From positions 1-37,332 of the forward strand of contig SCRF01000085.1 in assembly GCA_004322005.1 (NCBI GenBank): a stretch of 37,332 nucleotides of DNA, written 5' to 3'. A model generated the notes under the pieces. That model worked only from the letters and a program-made list of their open reading frames with translations, made no database searches and was not told the DNA's origin. The position numbers and the translations under genes are program-made. The DNA comes from Rhodanobacter sp. Its GTDB lineage: Bacteria > Pseudomonadota > Gammaproteobacteria > Xanthomonadales > Rhodanobacteraceae. Positions 26,222 to 35,100 of the stretch are shown here, one piece after another; position 1 is the first letter of the stretch; each line of letters starts with the position of its first letter.

Positions 26222-27186
26222 AGATGCATCGGCTCGGCGCGCTGGCGCTGCTGTGGCTGGCGGCCTGCTCTTCCGGCACACCCCCTGCGCCGGCGCCGGC
26301 CGGTACGGCCGGAAAAGCCGCGGTGGTCAGCGCGCCGGTGGCTGTCGCGGCAAATCCGCATGCCACCGCGGGCGGCGGCGCGACGCGGTTCACGCCGCCG
26401 CCGGAATCGGCCATGCCCGCCGGCCCGTTCGGCGACGCGGTACGTCAGGGCCGCGACATTTTCGTGCACACGCGCGAGTACGCGAAGGCGTATGTCGGCA
26501 ATGGTCTGCGCTGCAGCAACTGCCACCTCGACGCCGGCCGCCTCGCGCACTCGGCGCCGCTGTGGGGCGCGTATGTGGCCTACCCGCAGTACCGCCGCAA
26601 GAACGGTCACGTGAACAGCCTCGGCGAACGCATCCAGGGCTGCTTCCGATTCAGCATGAACGGCAAGGCGCCGCCGCTGGACAGTCCCGAAATGGTGGCA
26701 CTGGAAAGCTACGCCTACTGGATGGCGACCGGTGCGCCGGTCGGTGCCCGGCTGGCCGGCGCGGGCTATCCGAAGCAGGGTTTCAAGCCGCCGCAGCCGC
26801 CGGACTATGCGCGTGGCGAGGCGGTGTTCGTGCGCGACTGCGCGCTGTGCCACGGTGCCGACGGCCAGGGTCAGCGGGTCGCCGGCCGCGACGTGTTCCC
26901 GCCGCTGTGGGGGCCGGATTCGTTCAACTGGGGCGCCGGCATGGCGCAGCTGGACAACGCCGCCGCCTTCATCAAGGCCAACATGCCGCTGAGCCGCGGC
27001 GGCAGCCTGAGCGATCAGGACGCATGGGACGCGGCGATGTACATCGACGGCCACGAGCGTCCGCAGGATCCGCGCTACAAGGGAAATCTCGAACAAACAC
27101 GCAAGCAGTACCACGACTCGCCGCTGTCGCTGTACGGCACCATGGTGGACGGCCACCTGCTCGGCGCGCGGCCCAGCCACCGGTGA
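26218..27186 (+). CDS. tsdA: Thiosulfate dehydrogenase (TsdA-type), lipoprotein
   Basis: The product is 322 aa. The signal ends in a lipobox (LWLAAC, Cys17), so the protein should be lipid-anchored. The first haem motif is C99-SN-C102-H103, followed by LDAGR. The conserved GERIQGCF motif supplies Cys142, matching the thiolate that ligates the active-site haem in TsdA (His/Cys ligation). The second haem motif is C208-AL-C211-H212, with probable axial Met256 (KANMPLSRG). TsdA oxidises two thiosulfates to tetrathionate, reversibly in some species. It is coupled to the c4 gene by ATGA and to the next gene by GTGA. The Cys ligand separates it from SoxX/SoxD cytochromes. Confidence 0.9.
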   Translation: MKMHRLGALALLWLAACSSGTPPAPAPAGTAGKAAVVSAPVAVAANPHATAGGGATRFTPPPESAMPAGPFGDAVRQGRDIFVHTREYAKAYVGNGLRCSNCHLDAGRLAHSAPLWGAYVAYPQYRRKNGHVNSLGERIQGCFRFSMNGKAPPLDSPEMVALESYAYWMATGAPVGARLAGAGYPKQGFKPPQPPDYARGEAVFVRDCALCHGADGQGQRVAGRDVFPPLWGPDSFNWGAGMAQLDNAAAFIKANMPLSRGGSLSDQDAWDAAMYIDGHERPQDPRYKGNLEQTRKQYHDSPLSLYGTMVDGHLLGARPSHR

Positions 27187-28043
27187 CGCCGCCGCTGCCG
27201 AACGACGAACGCGAAGCCAACCGCAACCACCCCACTCCGGATACCCACGCATTGAACAGCAGCAGTTTGAACCTCAGCACCGCGCGCAGCCGCCGCGGAA
27301 CACGATGGATCGTCTCCCTGCTGCTGGCGCTGGCCGCCTGCGCGCAGGCGCAGGACGTGCCGGCGCCGATCCGCGCACTCGCCAGCCAGGGCATCACGAT
27401 CAAGGGGCCGCTGGCGGCGCCGCCGGGTTTCAAGGGCTATGTCGGCGACTACCGCGGGCAGCCCATGCCTGTTTACCTGCTTTCCGACGGCCAGCATATG
27501 GTGATCGGCACCTTGCTCGATGCGAACGGCAATGACCTCACCCGCGCGCCGCTGCAGGCCGCGGTCACACCGGCGCTGAATGCGGCGACCTGGGCGGAGC
27601 TGGCCAAGGCGAGCTGGATTGCCGAAGGCGCCACCCACCCGAAACGCATCGTGTATGTGTTCACCGATACCGAGTGCCCGTATTGCCACAAGCTGTGGGC
27701 GGCCACCCAGCCGCTGCTGGCCGGCGGCGACGTGCAGGTGCGCCACGTGATGGTGGCGGTGATTGCGCCGCAGAGCCGCAACCGCGCGGCGGCGATACTC
27801 GATGCGGCCCAGCCGCAGGCGGCCCTGCAGCAGCACGAGAGCACCTTTGGACACAGCACAGTGGCGCCGGAGCCGAGCGTGCCCGCGGCCACCGCCAGCC
27901 GCATCGACGCCAACAACGCGCTGATGGAAAAGCTGGGCATCCAGGGCACGCCGGCGACCCTCTACAAGGACGCGACCGGCCGGGTCCGCGTGCTGCAGGG
28001 CATGCTGCCCGAGGACCGGCTGAAGGCGATCTTCGGTGACTGA
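27183..28043 (+). CDS. DsbG/DsbC-like periplasmic thiol:disulfide protein
   Basis: The product is 286 aa if translation starts at the GTG overlapping the TsdA stop (GTGA). No in-frame ATG precedes the signal peptide (RWIVSLLLALAACAQA, about 41-56), and a TTG near 27252 is an alternative start, so the first 40 residues are uncertain. The mature part shows the DsbC/G N-terminal domain (IKGPLAAPPGFKGYVGDYRG) and a thioredoxin fold with active site C165-PY-C168 and a cis-Pro loop GIQGTPATL. CPYC is the DsbG-type motif. In a sulfur operon it may keep thiols reduced or act on persulfidated or tetrathionate-modified proteins; that role is inferred. Confidence 0.86.
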   Translation: MTPPLPNDEREANRNHPTPDTHALNSSSLNLSTARSRRGTRWIVSLLLALAACAQAQDVPAPIRALASQGITIKGPLAAPPGFKGYVGDYRGQPMPVYLLSDGQHMVIGTLLDANGNDLTRAPLQAAVTPALNAATWAELAKASWIAEGATHPKRIVYVFTDTECPYCHKLWAATQPLLAGGDVQVRHVMVAVIAPQSRNRAAAILDAAQPQAALQQHESTFGHSTVAPEPSVPAATASRIDANNALMEKLGIQGTPATLYKDATGRVRVLQGMLPEDRLKAIFGD

Positions 28044-28932
28044 GCGCGCCGCCATGTTGCCCGCCATGCATCGTCCCGCCGTGCAGGCGTTCTTTCACGA
28101 GCCCAGCCACACGTTCAGCTACGTGGTGTGGGATCCGGCCACGCGACGTGCGGCGGTGCTCGACAGCGTGCTCGACTACGACGCGGCGGCGGGACGCACC
28201 GGCCACACGGCGGCGGACGCGCTGATCGCGTTCGCGCGGGCGCAGGGGCTCGGGGTGGACTGGGTGATCGACACCCACGTGCACGCCGACCATCTCTCGG
28301 CGGCGCCGTATGTGCAGGCACAGCTGGGCGGCCGGCTGGGCATCGGCGAACACATCCGCACGGTGCAGGACACCTTCGGCAAGCTGTTCCATGCGGGCAG
28401 CGCCTTCCGCCGTGACGGCAGCCAGTTCGATCACCTGTTCAAGGACGGCGAGCGCTACCGGGTGGGCAGCATCGAGGCCATGGCCATCCACACGCCCGGC
28501 CACACGCCCGCGTGCATGACCCATGTGATCGGCGACGCCGCGTTCGTGGGCGACACGCTGTTCATGCCCGACTATGGCACCGCGCGCTGCGACTTTCCCG
28601 GTGGCGACGCGCGCACGCTGTACCGCTCGATCCAGCGAATCTTCGCGCTGCCGCCGGCCACGCGGGTTTTCCTGTGTCATGACTACAAGGCCGAAGGGCG
28701 CGACACGTTTGTCGGCGAGAGCACGGTCGGCGCGCAGCGCGCGGACAACATCCACGTGCATGACGGCATCGGCGAGGACGCGTTCGTGCGCATGCGCCGC
28801 GCGCGCGATGCCACGCTGTCGATGCCGACCCTGATGCTGCCGGCGGTGCAGGTGAACATGCGCGCCGGGCAGCTGCCGCCGGCGGAGGACAACGGCGTGC
28901 GTTACCTGAAGATTCCACTCGATGTCATGTGA
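28036..28932 (+). CDS. Persulfide dioxygenase-like metallo-beta-lactamase-fold protein
   Basis: The product is 298 aa counted from GTG 28036, which has AAGG upstream and overlaps the preceding stop; ATGs at 28054 and 28066 are alternatives. The fold is marked by FSYVVWDP and SVLDYD, then TH81-V-H83-A-D85-H86, TPGH156-TPAC, GD173-TLFMPDYGTARCDFPGGDA, and FLCH215-DYKAEGRD. H81, H156 and D173 occupy the positions of the mononuclear iron ligands of ETHE1-type persulfide dioxygenases, which turn glutathione persulfide into sulfite. The MPDYGTARCDFPGGD segment is typical of the Blh/PDO group controlled by BigR-type regulators. Cytoplasmic, as no signal peptide is present. Confidence 0.92.
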   Translation: MTERAAMLPAMHRPAVQAFFHEPSHTFSYVVWDPATRRAAVLDSVLDYDAAAGRTGHTAADALIAFARAQGLGVDWVIDTHVHADHLSAAPYVQAQLGGRLGIGEHIRTVQDTFGKLFHAGSAFRRDGSQFDHLFKDGERYRVGSIEAMAIHTPGHTPACMTHVIGDAAFVGDTLFMPDYGTARCDFPGGDARTLYRSIQRIFALPPATRVFLCHDYKAEGRDTFVGESTVGAQRADNIHVHDGIGEDAFVRMRRARDATLSMPTLMLPAVQVNMRAGQLPPAEDNGVRYLKIPLDVM

Positions 28933-29027
28933 CTCAACGCCGGCGTGGCGGAAGCACCCGCACGCTTCCCGCTGACGGCCGGCACAGCTCCACGACGGAT
29001 TCGCCCATACCACCGGAGACCGACCGC

Positions 29028-29441
29028 ATGCAGCCGAAACGACTCACCGGGATGCTCAGCGTGGCGGGCCAGATCGAGCCGGCCGACCTCGCTGCGCTGG
29101 CCGCGCAGGGCTTTCGCAGCGTGATCAACAATCGACCCGATGGCGAGGCGGCGGAGCAGCCGGCCAGCGCCACCCTGGCGGCCGCGGCGCAGCGTGCCGG
29201 CCTGCACTACCGGCACATTCCGGTCGTGTCCGGCCAGCTGCAGCCGGCGCAGGTGCAGGCTTTCGCCGAGGCACTGGCCGCGCTGCCCGGCCCGGTGCTG
29301 GCGTTCTGCCGCAGCGGCACGCGTTCGGCCACGCTGTGGGCGCTGCAGTCGGACGCCGGTGCGCCGGCGATCCTGCAGGCCGCGCTGGCAGCCGGATACG
29401 ACCTGTCGGCGCTGCGGCCGCAGCTGCGGCCGCAGCCATGA
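29028..29441 (+). CDS. DUF442/TIGR01244-family sulfurtransferase
   Basis: The product is 137 aa. GGAG lies nine bases before the ATG. The chain opens RLTGMLSVAGQIEPADLAAL, continues GFRSVINNRPDGE and ends with a phosphatase/rhodanese-like loop FC94-RSGTR99-S. Members of this family (the N-terminal part of Blh proteins) are often encoded beside or fused to persulfide dioxygenases and are thought to transfer sulfane sulfur. It lies between the dioxygenase and the exporter, 95 bases after the former, and 13 bases before the TauE gene. Cytoplasmic. Phosphatase activity is less likely in this setting. Confidence 0.88.
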   Translation: MQPKRLTGMLSVAGQIEPADLAALAAQGFRSVINNRPDGEAAEQPASATLAAAAQRAGLHYRHIPVVSGQLQPAQVQAFAEALAALPGPVLAFCRSGTRSATLWALQSDAGAPAILQAALAAGYDLSALRPQLRPQP

Positions 29442-29454
29442 TCGGCGCCTGCGC

Positions 29455-30234
29455 ATGATCGGCCTGCCGCACATGCAGGATCTGCTGGCCGTGCTGTGCG
29501 GCTCGGCGGTCGGCTTTTCGCTGGCGCTGACTGGCGGCGGCGGCTCGATTCTGGCGATGCCGCTGGTGCTGTACGTGGCCGGCGTGCACGACCCGCACGT
29601 GGCGATCGGCACCAGCGCGCTGGCGGTGGCGGCCAACGCGTTCGCCAACCTGATTCCGCACGCGCGCGCCGGCCACGTGCGCTGGAAGCCCGCCTTCGTG
29701 TTTGCCGCCACCGGCGTGGTCGGCGCCACCCTCGGCTCGACCCTGGGCAAGGCGGTGAACGGGCAGCATCTGGTGGTGCTGTTCGCGCTGCTGATGCTGG
29801 TGGTGGCTGCGCTGATGCTGCGCGGTCGCAAGAGCAGCGGGCCGGATCGCTACCCGCTGCCGCACATGGTTCCGCGGCTCGGCGTCACCGGCTTCGGTGC
29901 GGGCGCGCTGTCGGGCTTCTTCGGCATCGGCGGCGGCTTCCTGGTGGTGCCCGGGCTGATGTTCGCCAGCGGCATGGAGATCATCCACGCGATCGGCACC
30001 TCGCTGTTCTCGGTCGGCGCGTTCGGCGTCACCACCGCAGTGAACTACGCCGCCTCGGGGCTGGTGGACTGGCGCGTGGCGGCGGAGTTCATCGGCGGCG
30101 GCATCCTCGGCGGCTGGCTCGGTGCGATGGGTGCCAAGCGGCTGGCGAAGACGCGCGGCGCGCTCAACCTGGTCTTCGCCGGGATGATCATCCTGGTGGC
30201 GATCTACATGTTGTTCAAGAGTCTGCACGGCTGA
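29455..30234 (+). CDS. TauE/SafE-family sulfite (sulfonate) exporter
   Basis: The product is 259 aa with about eight hydrophobic helices. Duplicated family motifs are visible: SLALTGGGGSILAMPLVLYVAGV near residue 22 and GALSGFFGIGGGFLVVPGLMF near residue 150. The ATG at 29455 is chosen; 29473 is an alternative. The family exports sulfite, sulfoacetate and related anions. As the last gene of the sulfur operon it would remove the sulfite made by the persulfide dioxygenase. GC-rich DNA without an obvious strong terminator follows. Confidence 0.9.
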   Translation: MIGLPHMQDLLAVLCGSAVGFSLALTGGGGSILAMPLVLYVAGVHDPHVAIGTSALAVAANAFANLIPHARAGHVRWKPAFVFAATGVVGATLGSTLGKAVNGQHLVVLFALLMLVVAALMLRGRKSSGPDRYPLPHMVPRLGVTGFGAGALSGFFGIGGGFLVVPGLMFASGMEIIHAIGTSLFSVGAFGVTTAVNYAASGLVDWRVAAEFIGGGILGGWLGAMGAKRLAKTRGALNLVFAGMIILVAIYMLFKSLHG

Positions 30235-30309
30235 GACGGCGCGGCCGGGGGGCGCTCGATCCGCGCCTGCCGGCCCCACAATGCGGGCTTTTGACGGCGG
30301 GAGTGCGCG

Positions 30310-30378
30310 GTGATCGACGTGGCGGCGAGCGTCATCTGCAGCGTGCTGGTGTCGATCGTGCTGATCAGCCGCGGTTGA
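30310..30378 (+). CDS. Possible 22-residue membrane peptide
   Basis: GTG at 30310 is preceded by GGAG seven bases upstream, and the frame reads a 22-residue, almost wholly hydrophobic helix (SVICSVLVSIVLIS) before TGA. It lies alone in the 257-base gap between the exporter and the carboxypeptidase. Nothing else identifies it; it may be chance. Confidence 0.25.
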   Translation: MIDVAASVICSVLVSIVLISRG

Positions 30379-30491
30379 GCCCTGGATCGCCCGCGGCAGT
30401 GACTTCTGGGGGGTGAAAGGCGGGCGGTCGATCCTTATGCTGCGGGTTCCCCGGGGCGCGCCGCGCCTCAGCACTCGAGGATCTCCCACCC

Positions 30492-32099
30492 ATGCGCAAA
30501 CTTCCCCTTGCCGCGGCGCTTGCCGCGCTGCTGCTCAGCTCGGTTGCCGTCGCCAGTGCGGCCAGGAAGGACGACAAGGCCAAGCCCGAGGCCAAGCCCG
30601 ACGCTGCATTGCTGCAACCGCAGTCGGCCACCAGCGAGGGTTCGGTCACGGTCGAGGGCAAACGCATCGACTACAAGGCGGTGGCCGGCACGCTGGTACT
30701 GCACGGCAGCGGCGACAAGGAGGACGAGCCGCAGGTGAGCATGTTCTACGTCGCCTATTTCAAGAAGGGCGCGGATGCGGCGAAGCGGCCGATCACCTTC
30801 CTCTACAACGGCGGCCCCGGCTCGGCCTCGGTCTGGCTGCACATGGGCGCATTCGGCCCGAAGCGGGTGGTGACGTCCGACCACAGCCACACGCCGGCGG
30901 CGCCGTATCAGCTGGTCAACAACGATTACAGCCTGCTCGATGCCTCCGACGTGGTGTTCATCGACGCGCCCGGCGCCGGCTTCAGCCGGCTGATTGCCGA
31001 TGACGCGGACACGGCCAAGCGCGCCAAGCAGATGAAGGACCGCAAGAAGGCGATCTATGGCGTGGATGGCGATGGCCACGCGTTTGCCCGGTTCATCACC
31101 CAGTTCATGTCCAAATACGGCCGCTGGAACTCGCCCAAGTACCTGTTCGGCGAGAGCTATGGCACCACCCGTTCGGCGGTGCTGGCCAACATCCTGGAGA
31201 ACCAGGACAGCGTCGACCTGAATGGCGTGATCCTGCTGTCGCAGATCCTCAATTTCGACACCAGCATCGACGGCCCCGAGTTCAACCCGGGTATCGACCT
31301 GCCGTATGAACTCGGGCTGCCGACCTTTGCCGCCACTGCGTTCTATCATCACAAGCTGCCGCAGCAGCCGGCCGCACTGGAGCCATTCCTCAAGGAAGTG
31401 GAGCAATACGCGACGGGCGATTACGCACAGGCATTGATGGCCGGCTCGCGCCTGGGCGAAGCGCAAAAGCAGGCGGTGGCGGAAAAACTGCACCAGTACA
31501 CCGGCCTGCCGGTGGCCTACCTGCTGAAGGCCAACCTGCGCGTGACCGGCGGCATGTTCGAGCACGAGTTGCAGGCCGACGACGACACCACCACCGGGCG
31601 GCTGGACACGCGCTTCTCCGGGCCGTCGATCGACCCGACGGGCAAGAATTCCGACTACGACCCGCAGTCCTCGGCGATCAGCTCGGCCTATGTCGCCGCA
31701 TTCAACGACTACGTGCGCAAGCAGCTGAAGTTCGGCGCGGGCAAGCAGTACCGGCTGTTCGCCGACATCCAGCATTGGGATTTCTCGCACAAGGCGCCGG
31801 GTATCCATGGCGAGGCGTTGCAGTCCTCGACCAACGTGATGACGGATCTGGCGATGGCGATGAAGACCAACCCGAACCTCAAGGTCTACGTCAACGGCGG
31901 CTACTACGATCTGGCCACGCCGTTCTTTGCCGCCGATTACGAGGACCATCACCTGCCGATACCGGCCAGCCTCGACGGCAACCTGAGCTTCTCGTGGTAT
32001 CCGTCCGGCCACATGGTCTACGCGCACGAGCCGTCGTTGAAGCAGCTGCACGACAACGTGGTGCGCTTCATCGAGCGGACCGACAACGTCAAGCCCTGA
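30492..32099 (+). CDS. Secreted serine carboxypeptidase, peptidase family S10
   Basis: The product is 535 aa with a signal peptide (LPLAAALAALLLSSVAVASA, cleaved near residue 23) and a Lys/Pro-rich linker. The alpha/beta-hydrolase S10 fold is marked by the oxyanion region FLYNGGPGSASVWLH, the FIDAPGAGFS strand, and the catalytic residues Ser222 (GESYGT), Asp473 (GGYYDLATP) and His507 (PSGHMVY). The family removes C-terminal amino acids at acidic pH, and bacterial members are exported. It stands as a single gene converging on lhr. The start is fixed by the signal peptide. Confidence 0.93.
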   Translation: MRKLPLAAALAALLLSSVAVASAARKDDKAKPEAKPDAALLQPQSATSEGSVTVEGKRIDYKAVAGTLVLHGSGDKEDEPQVSMFYVAYFKKGADAAKRPITFLYNGGPGSASVWLHMGAFGPKRVVTSDHSHTPAAPYQLVNNDYSLLDASDVVFIDAPGAGFSRLIADDADTAKRAKQMKDRKKAIYGVDGDGHAFARFITQFMSKYGRWNSPKYLFGESYGTTRSAVLANILENQDSVDLNGVILLSQILNFDTSIDGPEFNPGIDLPYELGLPTFAATAFYHHKLPQQPAALEPFLKEVEQYATGDYAQALMAGSRLGEAQKQAVAEKLHQYTGLPVAYLLKANLRVTGGMFEHELQADDDTTTGRLDTRFSGPSIDPTGKNSDYDPQSSAISSAYVAAFNDYVRKQLKFGAGKQYRLFADIQHWDFSHKAPGIHGEALQSSTNVMTDLAMAMKTNPNLKVYVNGGYYDLATPFFAADYEDHHLPIPASLDGNLSFSWYPSGHMVYAHEPSLKQLHDNVVRFIERTDNVKP

Positions 32100-32113
32100 G
32101 TCGGGCATGCATC

Positions 32114-32144
32114 GGCTGCCGCGCTCACGCCGAGCGCGGCAGCC
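32114..32144. terminator. Large hairpin between converging carboxypeptidase and helicase genes
   Basis: A perfect 13-base stem (GGCTGCCGCGCTC and complement) with a 5-base loop starts 15 bases past the carboxypeptidase stop and overlaps the last codons and stop of lhr. There is no clear T-run on either strand, so termination strength is uncertain. Confidence 0.55.
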
Positions 32145-35100
32145 CGTTCGATCCGAAAGCGTCGGGCAGCGGCCGCGCATGCCGCAGCAACGCAGGTTTC
32201 GCCGCCTGCATCTGGGCGGCGGAAAGTTCGATCAACGCCGCCGGCCTGCCGCCCACCAGTGCGGCGATCGCGATGCCGTCGCGATAGAGCACGCGCGAGC
32301 CGGCCAGCGCCGGCACCTTGTCGCCCACCAGCACGGTGCCGACCAGGTTCAATGGATCGCAGCCGCTGAGGCAGACCAGCTCGCCGTCGTCGGCGCGATG
32401 GCGTACGGCGCGCAGGGGCGCGATCGCTTCGGGCAGCGCGAACTGTTCGCCGACCAGGCCTTCGACGAAGCGTCCGCCGCGGATTTCCCCGCGTGCTTCG
32501 AGCCGGTGATACACCTGCCGCAGCTCGCGCCACGACGGCAACCACGGCGCCTCGCGTTCGAGCAGCTTCCAGAACACCACGCCATAGCGGCGCAGCAAAG
32601 TGCGGGCGACATGTTCCGTTTCAATCGAGTCAACTCGGCGCAGAGCGCCACGCTCGCCTCCTCTCCCCCGCGGGGAGAGGATCGAGGCGAGGGGCTGCTC
32701 TTGCCGCGAACCTTCAACGGATTCTCCCGCGAGCACCCGCCCCTCATCCGTCCCCGGATCAAGTCCGGGGCAGGCTCTTGCGGACACCTTCTCCCCGGCG
32801 GGAAGAAGGGAACTGCGTACCAGCGCCCAGCGCCCAGCGTCCTCGATGCCGCTGAGTTGGTGCCGGCGCAGGCGCCGATGCCGCCCGCCGTCGCGTTTGG
32901 CGGCCGGCAGCAGCAAGGCGCGCAGGCCGGCGAAACCGTCGGCGCTGACCCGGCCGGCCGCGACCAGTTCGCCGAGCGCATCCTCCAGCTCGGTACGCAG
33001 CAGATGGGTGATGTCCAGCAGTTCGTCGAAGAACAATGCGCCCTGCTCGCGCAGCGCATCGACCACCGCCTGCGCGCGCGAGGAGATCAGGATATCCTGC
33101 GTTTCCAAGCCACTGGCGATGGACGTCCAGACGGCCATCTCGCGCCGTGGCAGCAGCACGATCGGCGTGCTGCGTAGCGGGCCACCGCCGCCACCGCTGC
33201 CGGCACGCAGGCGGCGCCAGGCGATCCGCCCGCTGCGGCACAGCGCATCCAGCCAGCTGGCCGAGTAGTCGCCGATGCGGGCGGGCAGAATCTCCGATTC
33301 CCATGCGCCGGCCGCCGCCTCGTAGCCTTCCAGTTGCGCCAGCGTGGCGTCGAGCGCGTCCGGCCCGTGCAGCCGCGCGGCGGCAGAGACGTGCTGCCAG
33401 TCGAACAGGAAGCGCATCAGCTCGCGCCGGCTCACCGGTTCGATCTCGCGACGCAGCCGGCCGAGGGTGTAGCGATGGATGCGTGCCAGCAGGTGGCGCT
33501 CGCACCACTCGGTGTCGGCGGCATCGGCGGTGAAGCGGCCCTGCATCACGTAACCTTCGGACTGCAGCCGGGTCAGCGCCAGCTCGACGTCGGCAGTCGC
33601 GACGGCCAGCGACTGCGCCAGTGTCGCTGCCGTGACCGGGCCGAGCCCGCCGAGACGGTCGCGTAGCAGTTCCCGCAGGGCGTCGTCGCGGGTCCATGCC
33701 CGGGCGGCGTATTCGGCCGGCGCGGCGATCGCCGGCTGCATCGTCGCGGCGGGATGCACCGCCTGCCACAGCGGCAGCTTCTCGGCGGACGCCCACACGA
33801 TTGCCGTAGGAGCGCACCCTGTGCGCGATGCTTTTGGTCCGGTTGCCGACCAAGAGCCTTCGCGCACAGGGTGCGCTCCTACGGTCATTCGGGTGGCGCA
33901 GCTTGCCCCGGCCAGTGCCTGCAGGTGCCCACTCCAGCCGGCATTGGCGGCAACTTCCCCGGCCGTGACAAACCCCAGTACGCCCAGCGCCTCATGCATC
34001 TCGTCCGCATCGCGCACCTGCGGCCAGGCCTCGGCGCGTACGGCGGCGATCGCCGCCGGATCGAGCCGGCCCAGGTCGTCGGCGCTGTCGGCACCGCTCA
34101 GGCCGCGCGTCTGTACCGCTCGCGTGCGGCGTTCTTCCAGCGGCGCGTCGTCGAGGAACGCATACGGTGCCGCGTTCAGCACTTCGGCGGCGAACGGGCT
34201 GGGCGCGGTCAGCTCGCGCGCCACGATCGCGATGTCGCCGGTCTCGATGCCACGCAGGATCTGCCGCAGGCCGTCCACGTCCATCGCCTCGTGCAGGCAG
34301 TCGTGCAGGGTCTGCCTGACCAGCGGATGGTCGGGCACCTCGCGTTCACCCACGATGTTTTCCAGGCAGGCGACCTGATCGGGGAACACCGCCGCGAGCA
34401 GGTCCTCGCTCTTCATCCGCTGCAACGGCGGCGGGGTCTTCTTGCCGCCGGTGAAGCGCGGCAGCGCCAGCGCGGTCACCGCATTCCAGCGCCAGCGTGC
34501 GGGGAACAGCGGCGCGTCGAGCAAGGCCTGCACCAGCACGTGCTCGGCACTGTTCGAGTGCAGGTAGTGCGCGACCTCTGCCAGCGGAAAACTGTGGCTG
34601 GTCGACAGCGACAGCACGATCGCGTCCTCGGTCGCCGCCGCCTGCAGTTCGAAGTTGAACTGGCGGCAGAAGCGCTTGCGCAGTGCCAGCCCCCACGCGC
34701 GATTGATGCGGCTGCCCCATGGCGCGTGGAGCACCAGCTGGGTGCCGCCGGATTCGTCGAAGAAGCGTTCCAGCACCAGCGTGCGCTGGCTCGGCAGCAC
34801 GCCCAGCGCCGCCTTGGCGCGGGCCAGGTAATCGACCAGCTGCTGCGCGGCCGCTTCGTTCAAGTTCAGTTGATCGCGCAGCCATGCTTGTGCGCGGGCA
34901 TGGCACCCCTCTCCCTGCGGGAGAGGGGTTGGAGGTGAGGGTTCGACCGTGCCGGATGACGCGGTGATCGCGGAACCCTCACCGCTGCCCCTCTCTCGCA
35001 GGGAAAGTGGTTCTTCAAGGCCGTCCAGCTGCGCGGAAATCTCCTGGCGCAGGCGCGACACGCCGAACGACAGTTCCCGGCTGCGACCCGGCGCCTCGCC

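Noticed and set aside
26218-27186. Calling the dihaem protein SoxD or a generic cytochrome c
   Set aside because: The GERIQGCF cysteine ligand and LDAGR after the first haem are TsdA features, and no other sox gene is present.
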